Below, piece by piece: positions 34,699 through 42,998 of a stretch of 64,000 bases of DNA; within the stretch, counting starts at the first letter, position 1, and every line of letters begins with the position of its first letter. Origin of the DNA: Synechococcus sp. PCC 7335 (lineage in GTDB: Bacteria; Cyanobacteriota; Cyanobacteriia; Phormidesmidales; Phormidesmidaceae). Under the pieces are notes generated by a model. The model saw nothing but the letters and a program-made list of their open reading frames with translations, was not told the origin of the DNA and made no database searches. The position numbers and the translations under genes are program-made. The stretch lies in contig NZ_DS989904.1 in assembly GCF_000155595.1 (NCBI RefSeq), positions 1,627,175 through 1,691,174 of the forward strand. Reading direction: 5' to 3'.

Positions 34699-36567
34699 TT
34701 ATCTCCCTAAGAAAGCGTTAAATAGTGGTATGGAGCCTGGCGCCGAGTCAGCAGCGATCGCTTGATCGTCTTCAGGGGCTTCTAGCAAATCGGAAACCAC
34801 TTTGAACTGTTTGGTCAGTTTCTTTGAAACCGCGCGCCCGTAGAACATGATTGCGACGCCAACGGTCACCATGGCTGAGCCTAGCCAAGTCAGCCCGGTA
34901 ACCCACCAGGGCTCTCTCTTTACCTGTAGAGTAGACTGACTTAGATCGCCTGGATTCCAAGAGGCCTGAGCAATTTTCCAGCCCTTGAACCAGGTGGGAT
35001 GATTCATCCAAACGCGGCGATCGCTAACTGTGTAGCTATCAAAGTCGCTATCGGACTGGTCTGGTTCTATTAAAGAAACCGCACTGGTCCACATTGCTAC
35101 CGATTCACTACCTTCATTACGTTCGACAATAAAGTCGTTGAGCTTCAAGCTAAACGGTAGCTGCAAGAGCTTTGGACTAAAAGCAACAAACCAATCCCCC
35201 GCTTCGCTACTAACCGCTGTAGGCCGTCCCCAAGGGACCCAAACCGGTTCACGCTTGTTGCCAGTAGAGACTAGTAACGCTGGTTCTCTTTGCCCTGTCC
35301 CCCCTCCAAGAGACTGCTTTGGCAGGGGAACAATCTCTCTTTCTACGGTAGCAAAAGGAATGTAGTCGGCTAACGTTACTTCAAAATCTGCCCAGCCAGG
35401 AACAACAGACTCACCGATAGTGATCGCGCCTGACTTAAATCCTTTCGAAGACTTTGCTGCATAGTGAAGGGCATCATCTCGATCAACGACTAAGCGGAAG
35501 AAGGCATCTGGAGCAGGGTTAGTGACAATCTCATAGTCAACTTCAAAGGGAATGGGCTCACCTTCTATGGAATTGCGAATCGGTTCAAACCCAGGATTAC
35601 CAAAGACAAACCAGCTTTCAGTTGACTGACCGTTTGTGACTACTAACTGAACGGCCGGGTTGCGCAGCAAGTCGGACGCGCTCACTGGATGACGGCTGCC
35701 ATCCAACCGAAAATCAGGCCAGAAGCCAACTGGCTGAACGCTCAAGGTTTCTCCTTTCGCCTCTAACTCAAAAGATTCGTCGAGTTTCTGCTCGATATCG
35801 ATTGAGCGCGATTGGCCCAGCCAGGAGACATTCACTGTGCCGCGACGAGTGCGTTTGATGTCCTCTTCAGGGGGCGTTAGCGCTGTTGCTAACTCATCAT
35901 CAGTTCGCGCTTTGACGAGCTGAAGCTCGGCCGGACCGATATTGATTGCATCGTAGGCCGCAGGCGCGGCCGCTAGCCAGCGTTCTAAAGACTGACCCAT
36001 GCGATCGCTCTTTAAGACTAGACGCACAGCCGGATTGTGGACTTTTCCACCCGGTGTAAATCGCACAGTATTGATCGTATTATCGCTGTAACCCAACAGA
36101 GAGAGCCCACCCACTTGACTAGGAACAACCGTACCGTCCGCCTTAATAAAGAGAGGTGCCTGCATGGGAGGTTGCCCAGGCGCAGCGACTTCGACCAAGT
36201 CTCCATTGACTCTAATCGTACTTACAGGACCAGCATCAGTGCGAGCTAGCATCATCCCTTCTACATTCAAGTGGATCACCGCCGCCGAACCCGCAATAAT
36301 CACCACCAGTCCCCAGTGAGTGATGGCAAACCCAATTTTGCGCGCGCCTTTCCAGGGATAGCGCAAGAGGGTAGAAATTCCTAGGTTAATCGCTAACAAA
36401 AACATCAATCCACCGAACCAGACGCTCTTATAGATCTCTTGTTGAACGACAGCCGAGCCGACTTCAGCTTCATAGAATGTTGCACCGATCAAAATGGTTG
36501 CGATCGCTACCAACAAAGGCACAGCTAACTTGATAGATCCTAGTGATTTAGTCAGATTGACTATCAT
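34699..36567 (-). CDS. ResB/Ccs1-like cytochrome c biogenesis protein
   Basis: 622 residues. Three helices near the N-terminus (KLAVPLLVAIATILIGATFYEAEVG, SVWFGGLMFLLAINLGISTL, GFAITHWGLVVIIAGSAAVI) include the conserved GFAITHWGLV histidine. A ~440-residue periplasmic domain rich in beta strands follows, then a C-terminal helix (GLTWLGSAMVTVGVAIMFYG). This is the ResB/CcsB plan: it delivers reduced apocytochrome and holds heme for the CcsA partner. It is longer than the usual cyanobacterial Ccs1 (~450), matching the enlarged partner downstream. Together they look like a second, specialised System II. The start MIVNLTKSLGSIKLAVP fits the family. Confidence 0.85.
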   Translation of the reverse strand: MIVNLTKSLGSIKLAVPLLVAIATILIGATFYEAEVGSAVVQQEIYKSVWFGGLMFLLAINLGISTLLRYPWKGARKIGFAITHWGLVVIIAGSAAVIHLNVEGMMLARTDAGPVSTIRVNGDLVEVAAPGQPPMQAPLFIKADGTVVPSQVGGLSLLGYSDNTINTVRFTPGGKVHNPAVRLVLKSDRMGQSLERWLAAAPAAYDAINIGPAELQLVKARTDDELATALTPPEEDIKRTRRGTVNVSWLGQSRSIDIEQKLDESFELEAKGETLSVQPVGFWPDFRLDGSRHPVSASDLLRNPAVQLVVTNGQSTESWFVFGNPGFEPIRNSIEGEPIPFEVDYEIVTNPAPDAFFRLVVDRDDALHYAAKSSKGFKSGAITIGESVVPGWADFEVTLADYIPFATVEREIVPLPKQSLGGGTGQREPALLVSTGNKREPVWVPWGRPTAVSSEAGDWFVAFSPKLLQLPFSLKLNDFIVERNEGSESVAMWTSAVSLIEPDQSDSDFDSYTVSDRRVWMNHPTWFKGWKIAQASWNPGDLSQSTLQVKREPWWVTGLTWLGSAMVTVGVAIMFYGRAVSKKLTKQFKVVSDLLEAPEDDQAIAADSAPGSIPLFNAFLGR

Positions 36568-37300
36568 GTGTCGAAGCTAAATAGATAGGTGGAAGAATAA
36601 CAAAAGCCAGTATTGAGCATTCAGTATTGAGCATTGCTAAGCACAGCTTCAACAGCGTTAGTGAGTCGTGGCTAACCAGTCGCTAGCTAATCAACACTGC
36701 ATATCTCAACAACTAGATACCCTCTTTCAGAAGATATCTGACTACAGCTAATACTAGAGAAATCCCTTTCTCCTTTTGTATAAAAGGCTGCACAATTCAA
36801 TTTTGAAATCCTTTTTCTACATAGAATTCTTGCGTTTGTTACATCGGAAAACGAGATTCCTACGTGAATGAAGTAACAAAATGCTCATACGCACTACTTT
36901 AGCAAGCTAATAAAACCCGCTATAGCTTTGCCTTTGACTTCTCCGTGAATATTTCTTTGGGACTAACTGTAGGCAACGAATATACTTCGTCATCCGTCCG
37001 ATGCAATATCTGCACAGCAGCAATGCAGCTTTCTCTTCCAAATTGAGAACTTAGTAACTATAGATACAAAACAATAACTTTTATCACCCTAGCTTGGGTT
37101 ATGCCAGATGGCAGATGATGAAACAAAGCTGTAGGTGATCGTAACTATCCGCGCGCTTGCCTGTTTGTTCACCTTATTGCGTTTCCCTGTCTTTATCAGG
37201 TCATGAGAAATCTCGAAAGCCAATTTCTTGAAATTTCTCTATAGGCTAGTAATTTTGTTTTCAACTACTCTCTTTTATTTATTTGGAGTGCAGACTTAGC
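36568..37300. other. 733-bp divergent intergenic region of the redox locus
   Basis: No coding region can be supported. It separates the minus-strand CcsBA pair from the plus-strand globin/cytochrome genes and must hold both promoters. A 14-bp direct repeat (AGTATTGAGCATT) lies near 36610-36635. The A/T-rich part is at 36720-37100. I see no clear NtcA or Fnr palindrome by eye. Confidence 0.6.
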
Positions 37301-38410
37301 ATGGCATTAGATGTAGAGCTACTAGAGCAGAGCTTTGAGCTAGTCAAGCCAAAAGCAGATGATTTTGTTGCTAGCTTTTACAACAATCTCTTCACTGACT
37401 ACCCAGATGCCAAACCTTTGTTTGAACACACCAACATGGCTGCCCAGCAACAGATGCTAAAAGGTGCTTTGGTGATGGTTGTTGATAACCTAAGGCGACC
37501 AGAAGTCTTAAGCAAATCTCTTAAGGGATTAGGGGCTAGACATATCAAATATGGTGCGCTGCCTGAGCACTATCCTCTAGTAGGCAATAGTCTAATAAAA
37601 ACCCTTGAGCAATATGCGGGCCCAGCTTGGAACTCGAAGTTAGAAAGTGCTTGGGCAGGTGCCTACAGCGCTATCACCGAACTGATGCTAGAAGGGGCTA
37701 GTTATGAAGCCGCTGCCATAGCCTTGGAAAGTGATGCTCCGACAGGATCATCTAGCCCAACCACCTCTGCCGCTGCACCTACAGAGGATCCGCCTAGTGA
37801 ACAAGCCAGCGAAAAGGCTAGTGAAGGAGGACTTAAGGTTGAAGTGCTTGAGCAAAGCTTTGAGCTAATTAAGCCTAGGGCTGATGAGTTCACGGCCAGC
37901 TTCTACGAGAACTTATTGACTGACTATCCAGCAGCCAGACCTCTCTTCGAGCATACCAGTATGCCAAAGCAACGGCACATGCTCAAGGGCGCACTCGTGA
38001 TGGTTGTCGATAATCTTAGAAAGCCAGAGGTGCTCAGCGAAGCGCTGCGTGGGCTAGGTGCTCGCCATGTGAAATACGGTGCTCTACCCGAGCACTATCC
38101 GCTTGTGGGTAGTAGTTTGCTAAAGACATTAGAACAATACGCAGGACCTGCTTGGACGGCAGAAGTTAAAGACGCTTGGGTCGGTGCGTATGGTGCCATC
38201 ACTGAGATTATGCTGGACGGTGCGGACTATTCTAAAAGCGATATACGACTGAGCGATCCTACAGTTGGGACAACTACAAGCAGTGAGCCATCTGTTGCCT
38301 CTTCTGCTGTCTCTACTGAATCACCCGAAGGTATTAGTAACGGTAAGGCCGCTGGGATCATTGGCAGCGGTGCGGTTGCGCTAGCAGTTTTGATGTTGAT
38401 TCTTCTATAG
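37301..38410 (+). CDS. tandem two-globin protein with C-terminal membrane anchor
   Basis: 369 residues. Globin domain 1 (~1-135) and domain 2 (~179-312) are near-copies, joined by a Ser/Pro/Ala-rich linker. A second linker and one C-terminal helix (IIGSGAVALAVLMLILL) follow. Both domains keep the heme pocket of flavohemoglobin-type globins: Tyr at B10 (Y27, Y202 in SFY), Phe at CD1 (F41, F216), Gln at E7 (Q49, Q224) and the proximal His (H81, H256 in ARHxKYG). TyrB10/GlnE7 is typical of globins that bind O2 tightly or act on NO. There is no reductase domain, so electrons must come from elsewhere; multiheme cytochromes follow. No signal peptide is seen, so the globins probably face the cytoplasm. 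ATG 37301 is chosen, with GGAG upstream. Confidence 0.88.
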   Translation: MALDVELLEQSFELVKPKADDFVASFYNNLFTDYPDAKPLFEHTNMAAQQQMLKGALVMVVDNLRRPEVLSKSLKGLGARHIKYGALPEHYPLVGNSLIKTLEQYAGPAWNSKLESAWAGAYSAITELMLEGASYEAAAIALESDAPTGSSSPTTSAAAPTEDPPSEQASEKASEGGLKVEVLEQSFELIKPRADEFTASFYENLLTDYPAARPLFEHTSMPKQRHMLKGALVMVVDNLRKPEVLSEALRGLGARHVKYGALPEHYPLVGSSLLKTLEQYAGPAWTAEVKDAWVGAYGAITEIMLDGADYSKSDIRLSDPTVGTTTSSEPSVASSAVSTESPEGISNGKAAGIIGSGAVALAVLMLILL

Positions 38411-38427
38411 TTTTTGTCGTTATTTTG

Positions 38428-39075
38428 ATGAAGCGCCGCTCTAGTCGAAATTCATTTTGGCCCAGTAAATTAAAGCTAAAATCTGTCATTGTTTTAGCCT
38501 TAGTTATGCTGCTGGTTTCTGTATCAGCGGCGTTTGCCCTCGAGCAAAAGCAGATCTTCCTACCCGGTGAAACGTCTGAAGGACATCACTTGTTTGAAGC
38601 TTCCTGTGCCTCCTGCCACGAAGGCTTTAAGCAGGTTTCTAATGAAACTTGCAACCGTTGCCACGAAGCAGAGCTAGAGAATGATTTGCACGGCGCAAAG
38701 AAATTTCTCGATCCGCGTTGGGCTGAGTTTAGAGACAAAGTAGACGTTTTAACCTGTACAGCATGTCACAACGAACATGTGCATATGTTTGGTAGAGGCG
38801 TACATTTGCAGCCTGATCTTTGTATGGCCTGCCACGAAGAGTTGACGCTGACTCAGCTTAAGAGTCATGAGGGCTTTGCGCCAGATGGTTGCTGGACGGC
38901 AGGCTGCCACAACTATCATGAGCACGACACTATCTCGACCGGCTTTCTGCGACAGAACCTAGATCAGCCAGCTATGCTACCTGTACAACAGCTGCCTGAA
39001 AGAGTCGTTGAAACGGAGCTAGAGACTGCGCCCCAGCCAAACTTACAGAAGGAATTCTTAGGAGGGAAGTCGTGA
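38428..39075 (+). CDS. five-heme c-type cytochrome
   Basis: 215 residues. A signal sequence or N-anchor (KLKSVIVLALVMLLVSVSAAFA) is followed by four CXXCH sites (CASCH, CNRCH, CTACH, CMACH) and one CX4CH site (CWTAGCH). The CX4CH form is known from cytochrome c3-like proteins. Extra histidines (HHLFE, HVHMFG, HYHEHD-like NYHEHD) can give the second axial ligands. It would act outside the cytoplasmic or thylakoid membrane as an electron carrier. The start ATG follows an in-frame TTG. It lies 17 bp after the globin gene and overlaps the next cytochrome by 4 bp (GTGA), so the three are surely co-transcribed. The C-terminal 45 residues carry no heme and are Pro/Glu/Gln-rich. Confidence 0.9.
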   Translation: MKRRSSRNSFWPSKLKLKSVIVLALVMLLVSVSAAFALEQKQIFLPGETSEGHHLFEASCASCHEGFKQVSNETCNRCHEAELENDLHGAKKFLDPRWAEFRDKVDVLTCTACHNEHVHMFGRGVHLQPDLCMACHEELTLTQLKSHEGFAPDGCWTAGCHNYHEHDTISTGFLRQNLDQPAMLPVQQLPERVVETELETAPQPNLQKEFLGGKS

Positions 39076-39911
39076 TCACCTTCAAAGAATCTTCTAGAAA
39101 AGTTGGGATAGCGATCGCCTTGATAATGTGCTTGGCCAGCTTCTTGCTCGTAGGAGATGCCTTACCAGCTGCCGCTGCAACAGAACAGGAAGTTGAAGAG
39201 ATCGTTGAACTATGGCAGCCAAGTGCACATGCGCTCAACGATGTGAACTGTGCGAGCTGTCATCAGGACAACGAGAGCAATGCATTTATAGCTGCTCCAG
39301 ACCATGAGAGTTGTCGGTCTTGTCACGAGCAGTCAGTAGATACTTTTCTACTAGGAAAGCACGGCGTTCGCTTACTAGAGGGAGAGTCGCCCTTGACCCC
39401 TCGAATTGCTCAAATTCCGATGAAGCGCGATGCGTTTGATCAGCAAATGAATTGCAATGCCTGCCACAATGTTCATTCTGTTGATACGATGCCTGCTGCG
39501 GTAGATTCGTGTCTAACTTGTCACAACGACAACCATTCTCTCAACTATGAAAACTCCCAACATGCCAAAGCGGTATTTGCTAGTCAGCCTTTGCCTAGAC
39601 CCGGCTCAGAACAGGTGACTTGTGCAACCTGCCATCTGCCTCGAATCGCGCACAAAAGCGCCGATGGCACTCCAGCGGCAAAGGTAAATCACAACAACAC
39701 CTATACGCTTAAACCGCGTAACCGCATGGTTGGAGAAGTCTGTATGAACTGCCATGGGGTGGAATACAGCTACAACAGTATTTTCGACGATGAACTTGTC
39801 GAAGCCAACTTTGACCGCCCGCCGACGCTGAACCATCAAACATTTGATCTGATGCGAGCAGCCGAAGAGCGGCGGGTGGGCAATGCTTCTGTTTCAGAAT
39901 TTGCAGGATAA
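39072..39911 (+). CDS. six-heme c-type cytochrome
   Basis: 279 residues. A signal peptide (IAIALIMCLASFLLVGDALPAAAA) precedes six CXXCH heme sites: CASCH, CRSCH, CNACH, CLTCH, CATCH and CMNCH. The last is in GEVCMNCHGVEYSYNSIFDD, followed by a heme-free tail. The arrangement with spaced pairs resembles NrfH/octaheme-like electron-transfer proteins, but I cannot assign a catalytic heme: no CXXCK or tyrosine cross-link motif is seen. The start is GTG 39072 with an excellent GGAGGGAAG just before, overlapping the stop of the five-heme gene. It probably passes electrons with its neighbour on the periplasmic side. Confidence 0.9.
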   Translation: MITFKESSRKVGIAIALIMCLASFLLVGDALPAAAATEQEVEEIVELWQPSAHALNDVNCASCHQDNESNAFIAAPDHESCRSCHEQSVDTFLLGKHGVRLLEGESPLTPRIAQIPMKRDAFDQQMNCNACHNVHSVDTMPAAVDSCLTCHNDNHSLNYENSQHAKAVFASQPLPRPGSEQVTCATCHLPRIAHKSADGTPAAKVNHNNTYTLKPRNRMVGEVCMNCHGVEYSYNSIFDDELVEANFDRPPTLNHQTFDLMRAAEERRVGNASVSEFAG

Positions 39912-39969
39912 CCTGCAAATTCTGAACGGATATTTCGTTTGATCTACATCTCGAAGGACATCGATAACA

Positions 39970-40635
39970 ATGTTTAAATTATGGATACGTCGCTTTCGCG
40001 CTAAGACAATGGCGTTACTTGCTCTAGCAGGAGCAATTTGCTTTACTGCGGTTGCTTGCAGTGGCGGTGGCGGTACGACGGCTACGGCCACTGGCCCAAT
40101 GATCGCACCTGATCTAGTAGCAGACTACATTCATACCACCCTAGCTGCTGATAGAACCGCCTATACCCGCCATGTGGTGAATCGCACGAAAGTTCTAGAG
40201 GGCAAGCCAAAGGAAGATGGCGTCTTGGATGTGGAATCAACCGAAGGCTGGCAGCAAACTGATGGTATCCCTCTACCCGCTCAGATGTTCCGCTTGGGTT
40301 CTGAAATTGCGAATGAATCGGGCCAGTTCACCTACAGTCTAGTTTCTTCTTGGAATATCAATGATAACCAAGCCCCTAAAGGCGAGTTTGAGACGACTGC
40401 AATTACAGAGATGGAAGAAACGGGTGAACCAGTCAAAGGCTATCAGGAAGTAGGTGATCAAGCATATTTTTCTGCAATATATCCTGACCTAGCAGTTGCT
40501 GAGGCTTGTGTGACTTGTCATAATACTCACCCAGTACATTTGGAACGCTATCCTGATAAAGTCTTTGAAATGGGCGATGTAATGGGCGGCGTCGTGATCA
40601 ATATTCCAGTTGATAGTATGCCTGCAGATGCGTAG
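39970..40635 (+). CDS. Tll0287-like (DUF3365) monoheme lipoprotein
   Basis: 221 residues. A lipoprotein signal ends at Cys30 (GAICFTAVAC followed by a glycine run). The body matches the DUF3365 / Tll0287-like domain, a PAS-related periplasmic sensor fold. It carries one heme site, CVTCHNTHP, near residue 180, then a GDVMGGVVINIPV segment typical of the domain's end. In Thermosynechococcus, Tll0287 was shown to be a c-type heme protein with a PAS-like fold. Here it could be an electron relay or a gas-sensing subunit of the multiheme system. It follows the six-heme gene by 58 bp. Confidence 0.85.
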   Translation: MFKLWIRRFRAKTMALLALAGAICFTAVACSGGGGTTATATGPMIAPDLVADYIHTTLAADRTAYTRHVVNRTKVLEGKPKEDGVLDVESTEGWQQTDGIPLPAQMFRLGSEIANESGQFTYSLVSSWNINDNQAPKGEFETTAITEMEETGEPVKGYQEVGDQAYFSAIYPDLAVAEACVTCHNTHPVHLERYPDKVFEMGDVMGGVVINIPVDSMPADA

Positions 40636-40949
40636 GCGTTCAGCACTTTTCTCTTCTTTTATTCTGCGAGTCGACCGATTGTCTTTGAGTAAGTCAGAAT
40701 TAGCGGCCAGATTAGAGGTGGAAGACTAGGAAGGTTAGCTGTGTAGCCAGTAATACTGTCCTACCTTGCCCTATCGAGTACTCTTCTAGAGGGAATTTTC
40801 TACTACGACTGCCTGATGGGCTGAGCTTACATCTGTTCTAGTCCCATCGACAGCAGCAGATCTCTCTGGAAGAGCGCAGAGATAGGTTGATAGGAGGAAA
40901 GGTTACGGGAAAAGAGATCTTCTGATTGAAACAGCGTATCTTTAAACTG
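40636..40949. other. intergenic region before b-type-like membrane protein
   Basis: About 300 bp with no convincing gene. GGAGGAAAGG at about 40892 lies too far from the next start to be its ribosome binding site and may belong to an unrecognised leader. A separate promoter for the last two or three genes is possible. Confidence 0.4.
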
Positions 40950-41585
40950 ATGAAACCTAGATTTTCGACACTCATCATTCTTACCTTCGTTTCTGCAGTT
41001 TTATTGCTTCCTTTTGCACTTAGCCCTTGGTATATAGAGGCACTTCGCGATCGCTCTTTCGATCTTCACCAGTTCTTGCGCGGCGAACTTTACAAGCAGA
41101 TAACCGGCTATGTTGCCCTGGTGCTAGTGGTTGCAGAAATGTTGCTAACTGCTAGGAAACGTAGTCGCAGCTGGCCAGTTAAGGTAAAGATGCCCGGTAG
41201 CGTACTCATGTGGCGCAGTCTGCATATCTTTACAGGTGTTGCTTTGTTAGCAGCGGTATTAGTGCATACTATTGGCGCTAATGGAATTAACTACAATGCT
41301 ATTTTGCTATGGTCTTTCTTTGGGGTGACACTAACCGCGTTAGTCGGTGTGGTTGCCGAAACTGGTGTGCTAGAGTCCCCCCGCAAAGTCTTTAGCCTGA
41401 GTGCTAGAGCAGGGTATGGAAAAAAAGATATTGGAGAAAACAGTCCTATCGGTCGAATAGGCATGAGCAAAGGTGAGCTAATCCGTTTGATGCGTGCTGT
41501 TTGGCTAAAAAGCCATATATTCCTAGTGAGTATATTCACACTGCTATTGGCCGTTCATATTTTCTTGGTCTATTACTATCGTTGA
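40950..41585 (+). CDS. four-helix membrane protein, probably b-type cytochrome
   Basis: About 211 residues with four hydrophobic helices: a first near the N-terminus (LIILTFVSAVLLLPFAL), YVALVLVVAEMLL, HIFTGVALLAAVLVH, a further helix around ILLWSFFGVTLTALVG, and the last HIFLVSIFTLLLAVHIFLVYYY. Histidines are placed as heme-b ligand pairs: RSLHIFTG with VLVHTIG, and SHIFLV with AVHIFLV. This is the pattern of di-heme membrane cytochromes (ferric-reductase or formate-dehydrogenase gamma type). It would link the quinone pool or a cytoplasmic donor to the multiheme proteins. ATG 40950 is chosen; an in-frame TTG at 40926 is possible. Confidence 0.65.
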   Translation: MKPRFSTLIILTFVSAVLLLPFALSPWYIEALRDRSFDLHQFLRGELYKQITGYVALVLVVAEMLLTARKRSRSWPVKVKMPGSVLMWRSLHIFTGVALLAAVLVHTIGANGINYNAILLWSFFGVTLTALVGVVAETGVLESPRKVFSLSARAGYGKKDIGENSPIGRIGMSKGELIRLMRAVWLKSHIFLVSIFTLLLAVHIFLVYYYR

Positions 41586-41616
41586 TTTTTGAAAGAAGGT
41601 TAAGAGAAGCTAGGCT

Positions 41617-42111
41617 ATGACTTCTATATCCAATAAAAACGTGAATAAAAACTTAGGTGAGCCGAACAAGCGTCTGTGGATAGTGCTGATAGTTTTACCA
41701 TTAGCGATGGTGATGGCTATCATGCTCACTCGGCCTGCTGCCAACATCATAAGCATGACACCACTATCTGGTTTGATAACGTTAAAATCGATGGCAGCCG
41801 ACGCGGTTCCTTACGATATAGCTTTGGCCAGTCAAAAACCTACACTAATTGAGTTCTATGCCGATTGGTGTACGACCTGCCAGAGTATGTCTGGTACGGT
41901 TGAGGCACTACACGATCAATACGGCGATCGCCTGAATTTCGTCATGTTAGATATTGACGATCCTCAGTGGGCTAGCCAGATCGAGGTCTTTGGCGCAACT
42001 GGTGTGCCGCAGTTCACATTGCTAGACTCGCGCCAGCATCAGGTTGAAACCTGGGTAGGTAAAGTTCCAAAGCCTGTTTTTAGCAACGTATTCGATCGCC
42101 TGCTAAGCTAG
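41617..42111 (+). CDS. membrane-anchored thioredoxin-like protein (TxlA/HCF164-like)
   Basis: 164 residues: one N-terminal helix (LWIVLIVLPLAMVMAIML), a linker, then a thioredoxin fold with the redox site FYADWCTTCQSM (Cys85, Cys88) and the cis-Pro loop ATGVPQFTLLD. It is an HCF164/TxlA-like protein, known to deliver reducing power across the thylakoid membrane for cytochrome maturation. Its place behind multiheme cytochrome genes and near a CcsBA pair fits reduction of apocytochrome CXXCH cysteines. It begins 31 bp after the b-type gene. Confidence 0.88.
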   Translation: MTSISNKNVNKNLGEPNKRLWIVLIVLPLAMVMAIMLTRPAANIISMTPLSGLITLKSMAADAVPYDIALASQKPTLIEFYADWCTTCQSMSGTVEALHDQYGDRLNFVMLDIDDPQWASQIEVFGATGVPQFTLLDSRQHQVETWVGKVPKPVFSNVFDRLLS

Positions 42112-42146
42112 CGTGATCAACTGCTGTCCTAGTGGTTTAGAGTCCT

Positions 42147-42365
42147 ATGACACTTCTTAGACGTTTTTTAAAATTATTAGAATGGCTTGAGAGTACTCAA
42201 GACTTCTTTGAATTTTTGAGGCAGCCAACTGGGCTTTCGGCTGCCGCTGCGCTTTTGCTGTATTTCCCGATTCAAGCGTTGGGCTGTGACGGCTTCTCGG
42301 CGACTACACTCTCTTGTACGGTAGCGCTGACGTTGTTTTGCCTGTTAGAACGCCCAGAGTTTTAA
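42147..42365 (+). CDS. small hypothetical protein at end of redox operon
   Basis: 72 residues: a charged amphipathic start (LLRRFLKLLEWLESTQDFFEFLRQPTG), then two short hydrophobic stretches (LSAAAALLLYFPIQALG and LSCTVALTLFCLLE). I do not recognise a family. It is 35 bp downstream of the thioredoxin gene on the same strand, so it may be the last gene of that operon, perhaps a small membrane accessory subunit. Composition is normal for the genome. Confidence 0.55.
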   Translation: MTLLRRFLKLLEWLESTQDFFEFLRQPTGLSAAAALLLYFPIQALGCDGFSATTLSCTVALTLFCLLERPEF

Positions 42366-42469
42366 GAGTATCTTTTTTGGTTAACCATTTGATGCGTGCT
42401 CTCAACGGCGTAACTACACTTGCGATCGCTCCAAAATCACGAAGATAGTCAAACAACATTTAGCAGCAT

Positions 42470-42685
42470 TTAATTGTACTCGCCAGGAGTAGGTTTCTTG
42501 ATCACCGTAACCCCACCAACTTTTTTACCTGATATCCTTAATAATTCATCACCTGAAAATTCAAAACCAAGCTTTAGTGCTATTCGCGCCACATCATCTG
42601 CAGTTGAGGCTGTGAGTACCTCACGCTTAAGCGCAGGTTCAGACTGCATTCTCTTTAAAAATGCCTTGAGTTGATCTAAAGCCAT
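42470..42685 (-). CDS. Nif11 family leader-type peptide
   Basis: 71 residues. The start LDQLKAFLKRMQSEPALKREV, the middle ADDVARIALKLGFEFSGDEL and the helix-turn match the Nif11-like leader domain used by nitrogenase-associated small proteins and by precursor peptides of modified natural products. After the domain it reads KKVGGVTVIKKPTPGEYN; VGG could be a double-glycine processing site, but the 13-residue remainder has no Cys, Ser or Thr-rich core. No modification enzyme or peptidase-exporter gene is nearby. It is therefore an orphan Nif11 protein. ATG 42685 is chosen as the family start; the frame is open further upstream. Confidence 0.75.
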   Translation of the reverse strand: MALDQLKAFLKRMQSEPALKREVLTASTADDVARIALKLGFEFSGDELLRISGKKVGGVTVIKKPTPGEYN

Positions 42686-42825
42686 ATTACAGGTTCCTAT
42701 TTTTGCTAGCTGATTATACATTCAACCGGAATAAGGGGAGTCATACGAACGGAACTGACAACCATCATAGCTGGTGGTCTGCTCAGGTCCTCTGGCCATT
42801 TCCGAGCTCTCCTATGCGTCGGCGC

Positions 42826-42930
42826 TCAGGTTATCTTCCACAGTAGAAAAAGATACAATCCGATAGGAGCTAGTACGAATCCCATGTAAAGCGCGACAAC
42901 AACTCTTAAGGGCAATTTAGTCTGTTGCAT
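42826..42930 (-). CDS. possible 34-residue single-span membrane peptide
   Basis: ATG to TGA. The product starts MQQTKLPLRVVV and contains one helix (ALYMGFVLAPIGLYLFLLW) with a basic end. Such size and shape match small thylakoid or NDH/PSII subunits, but I recognise no family. No strong Shine-Dalgarno. It lies between the Nif11 and CP12-like genes on the same strand. Confidence 0.35.
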   Translation of the reverse strand: MQQTKLPLRVVVALYMGFVLAPIGLYLFLLWKIT

Positions 42931-42998
42931 GTGAGAGACTTTTTGAACGAGATAATGAACGTATGAGAAAAGACGATGGGTACTTACAGCTCTATGTA

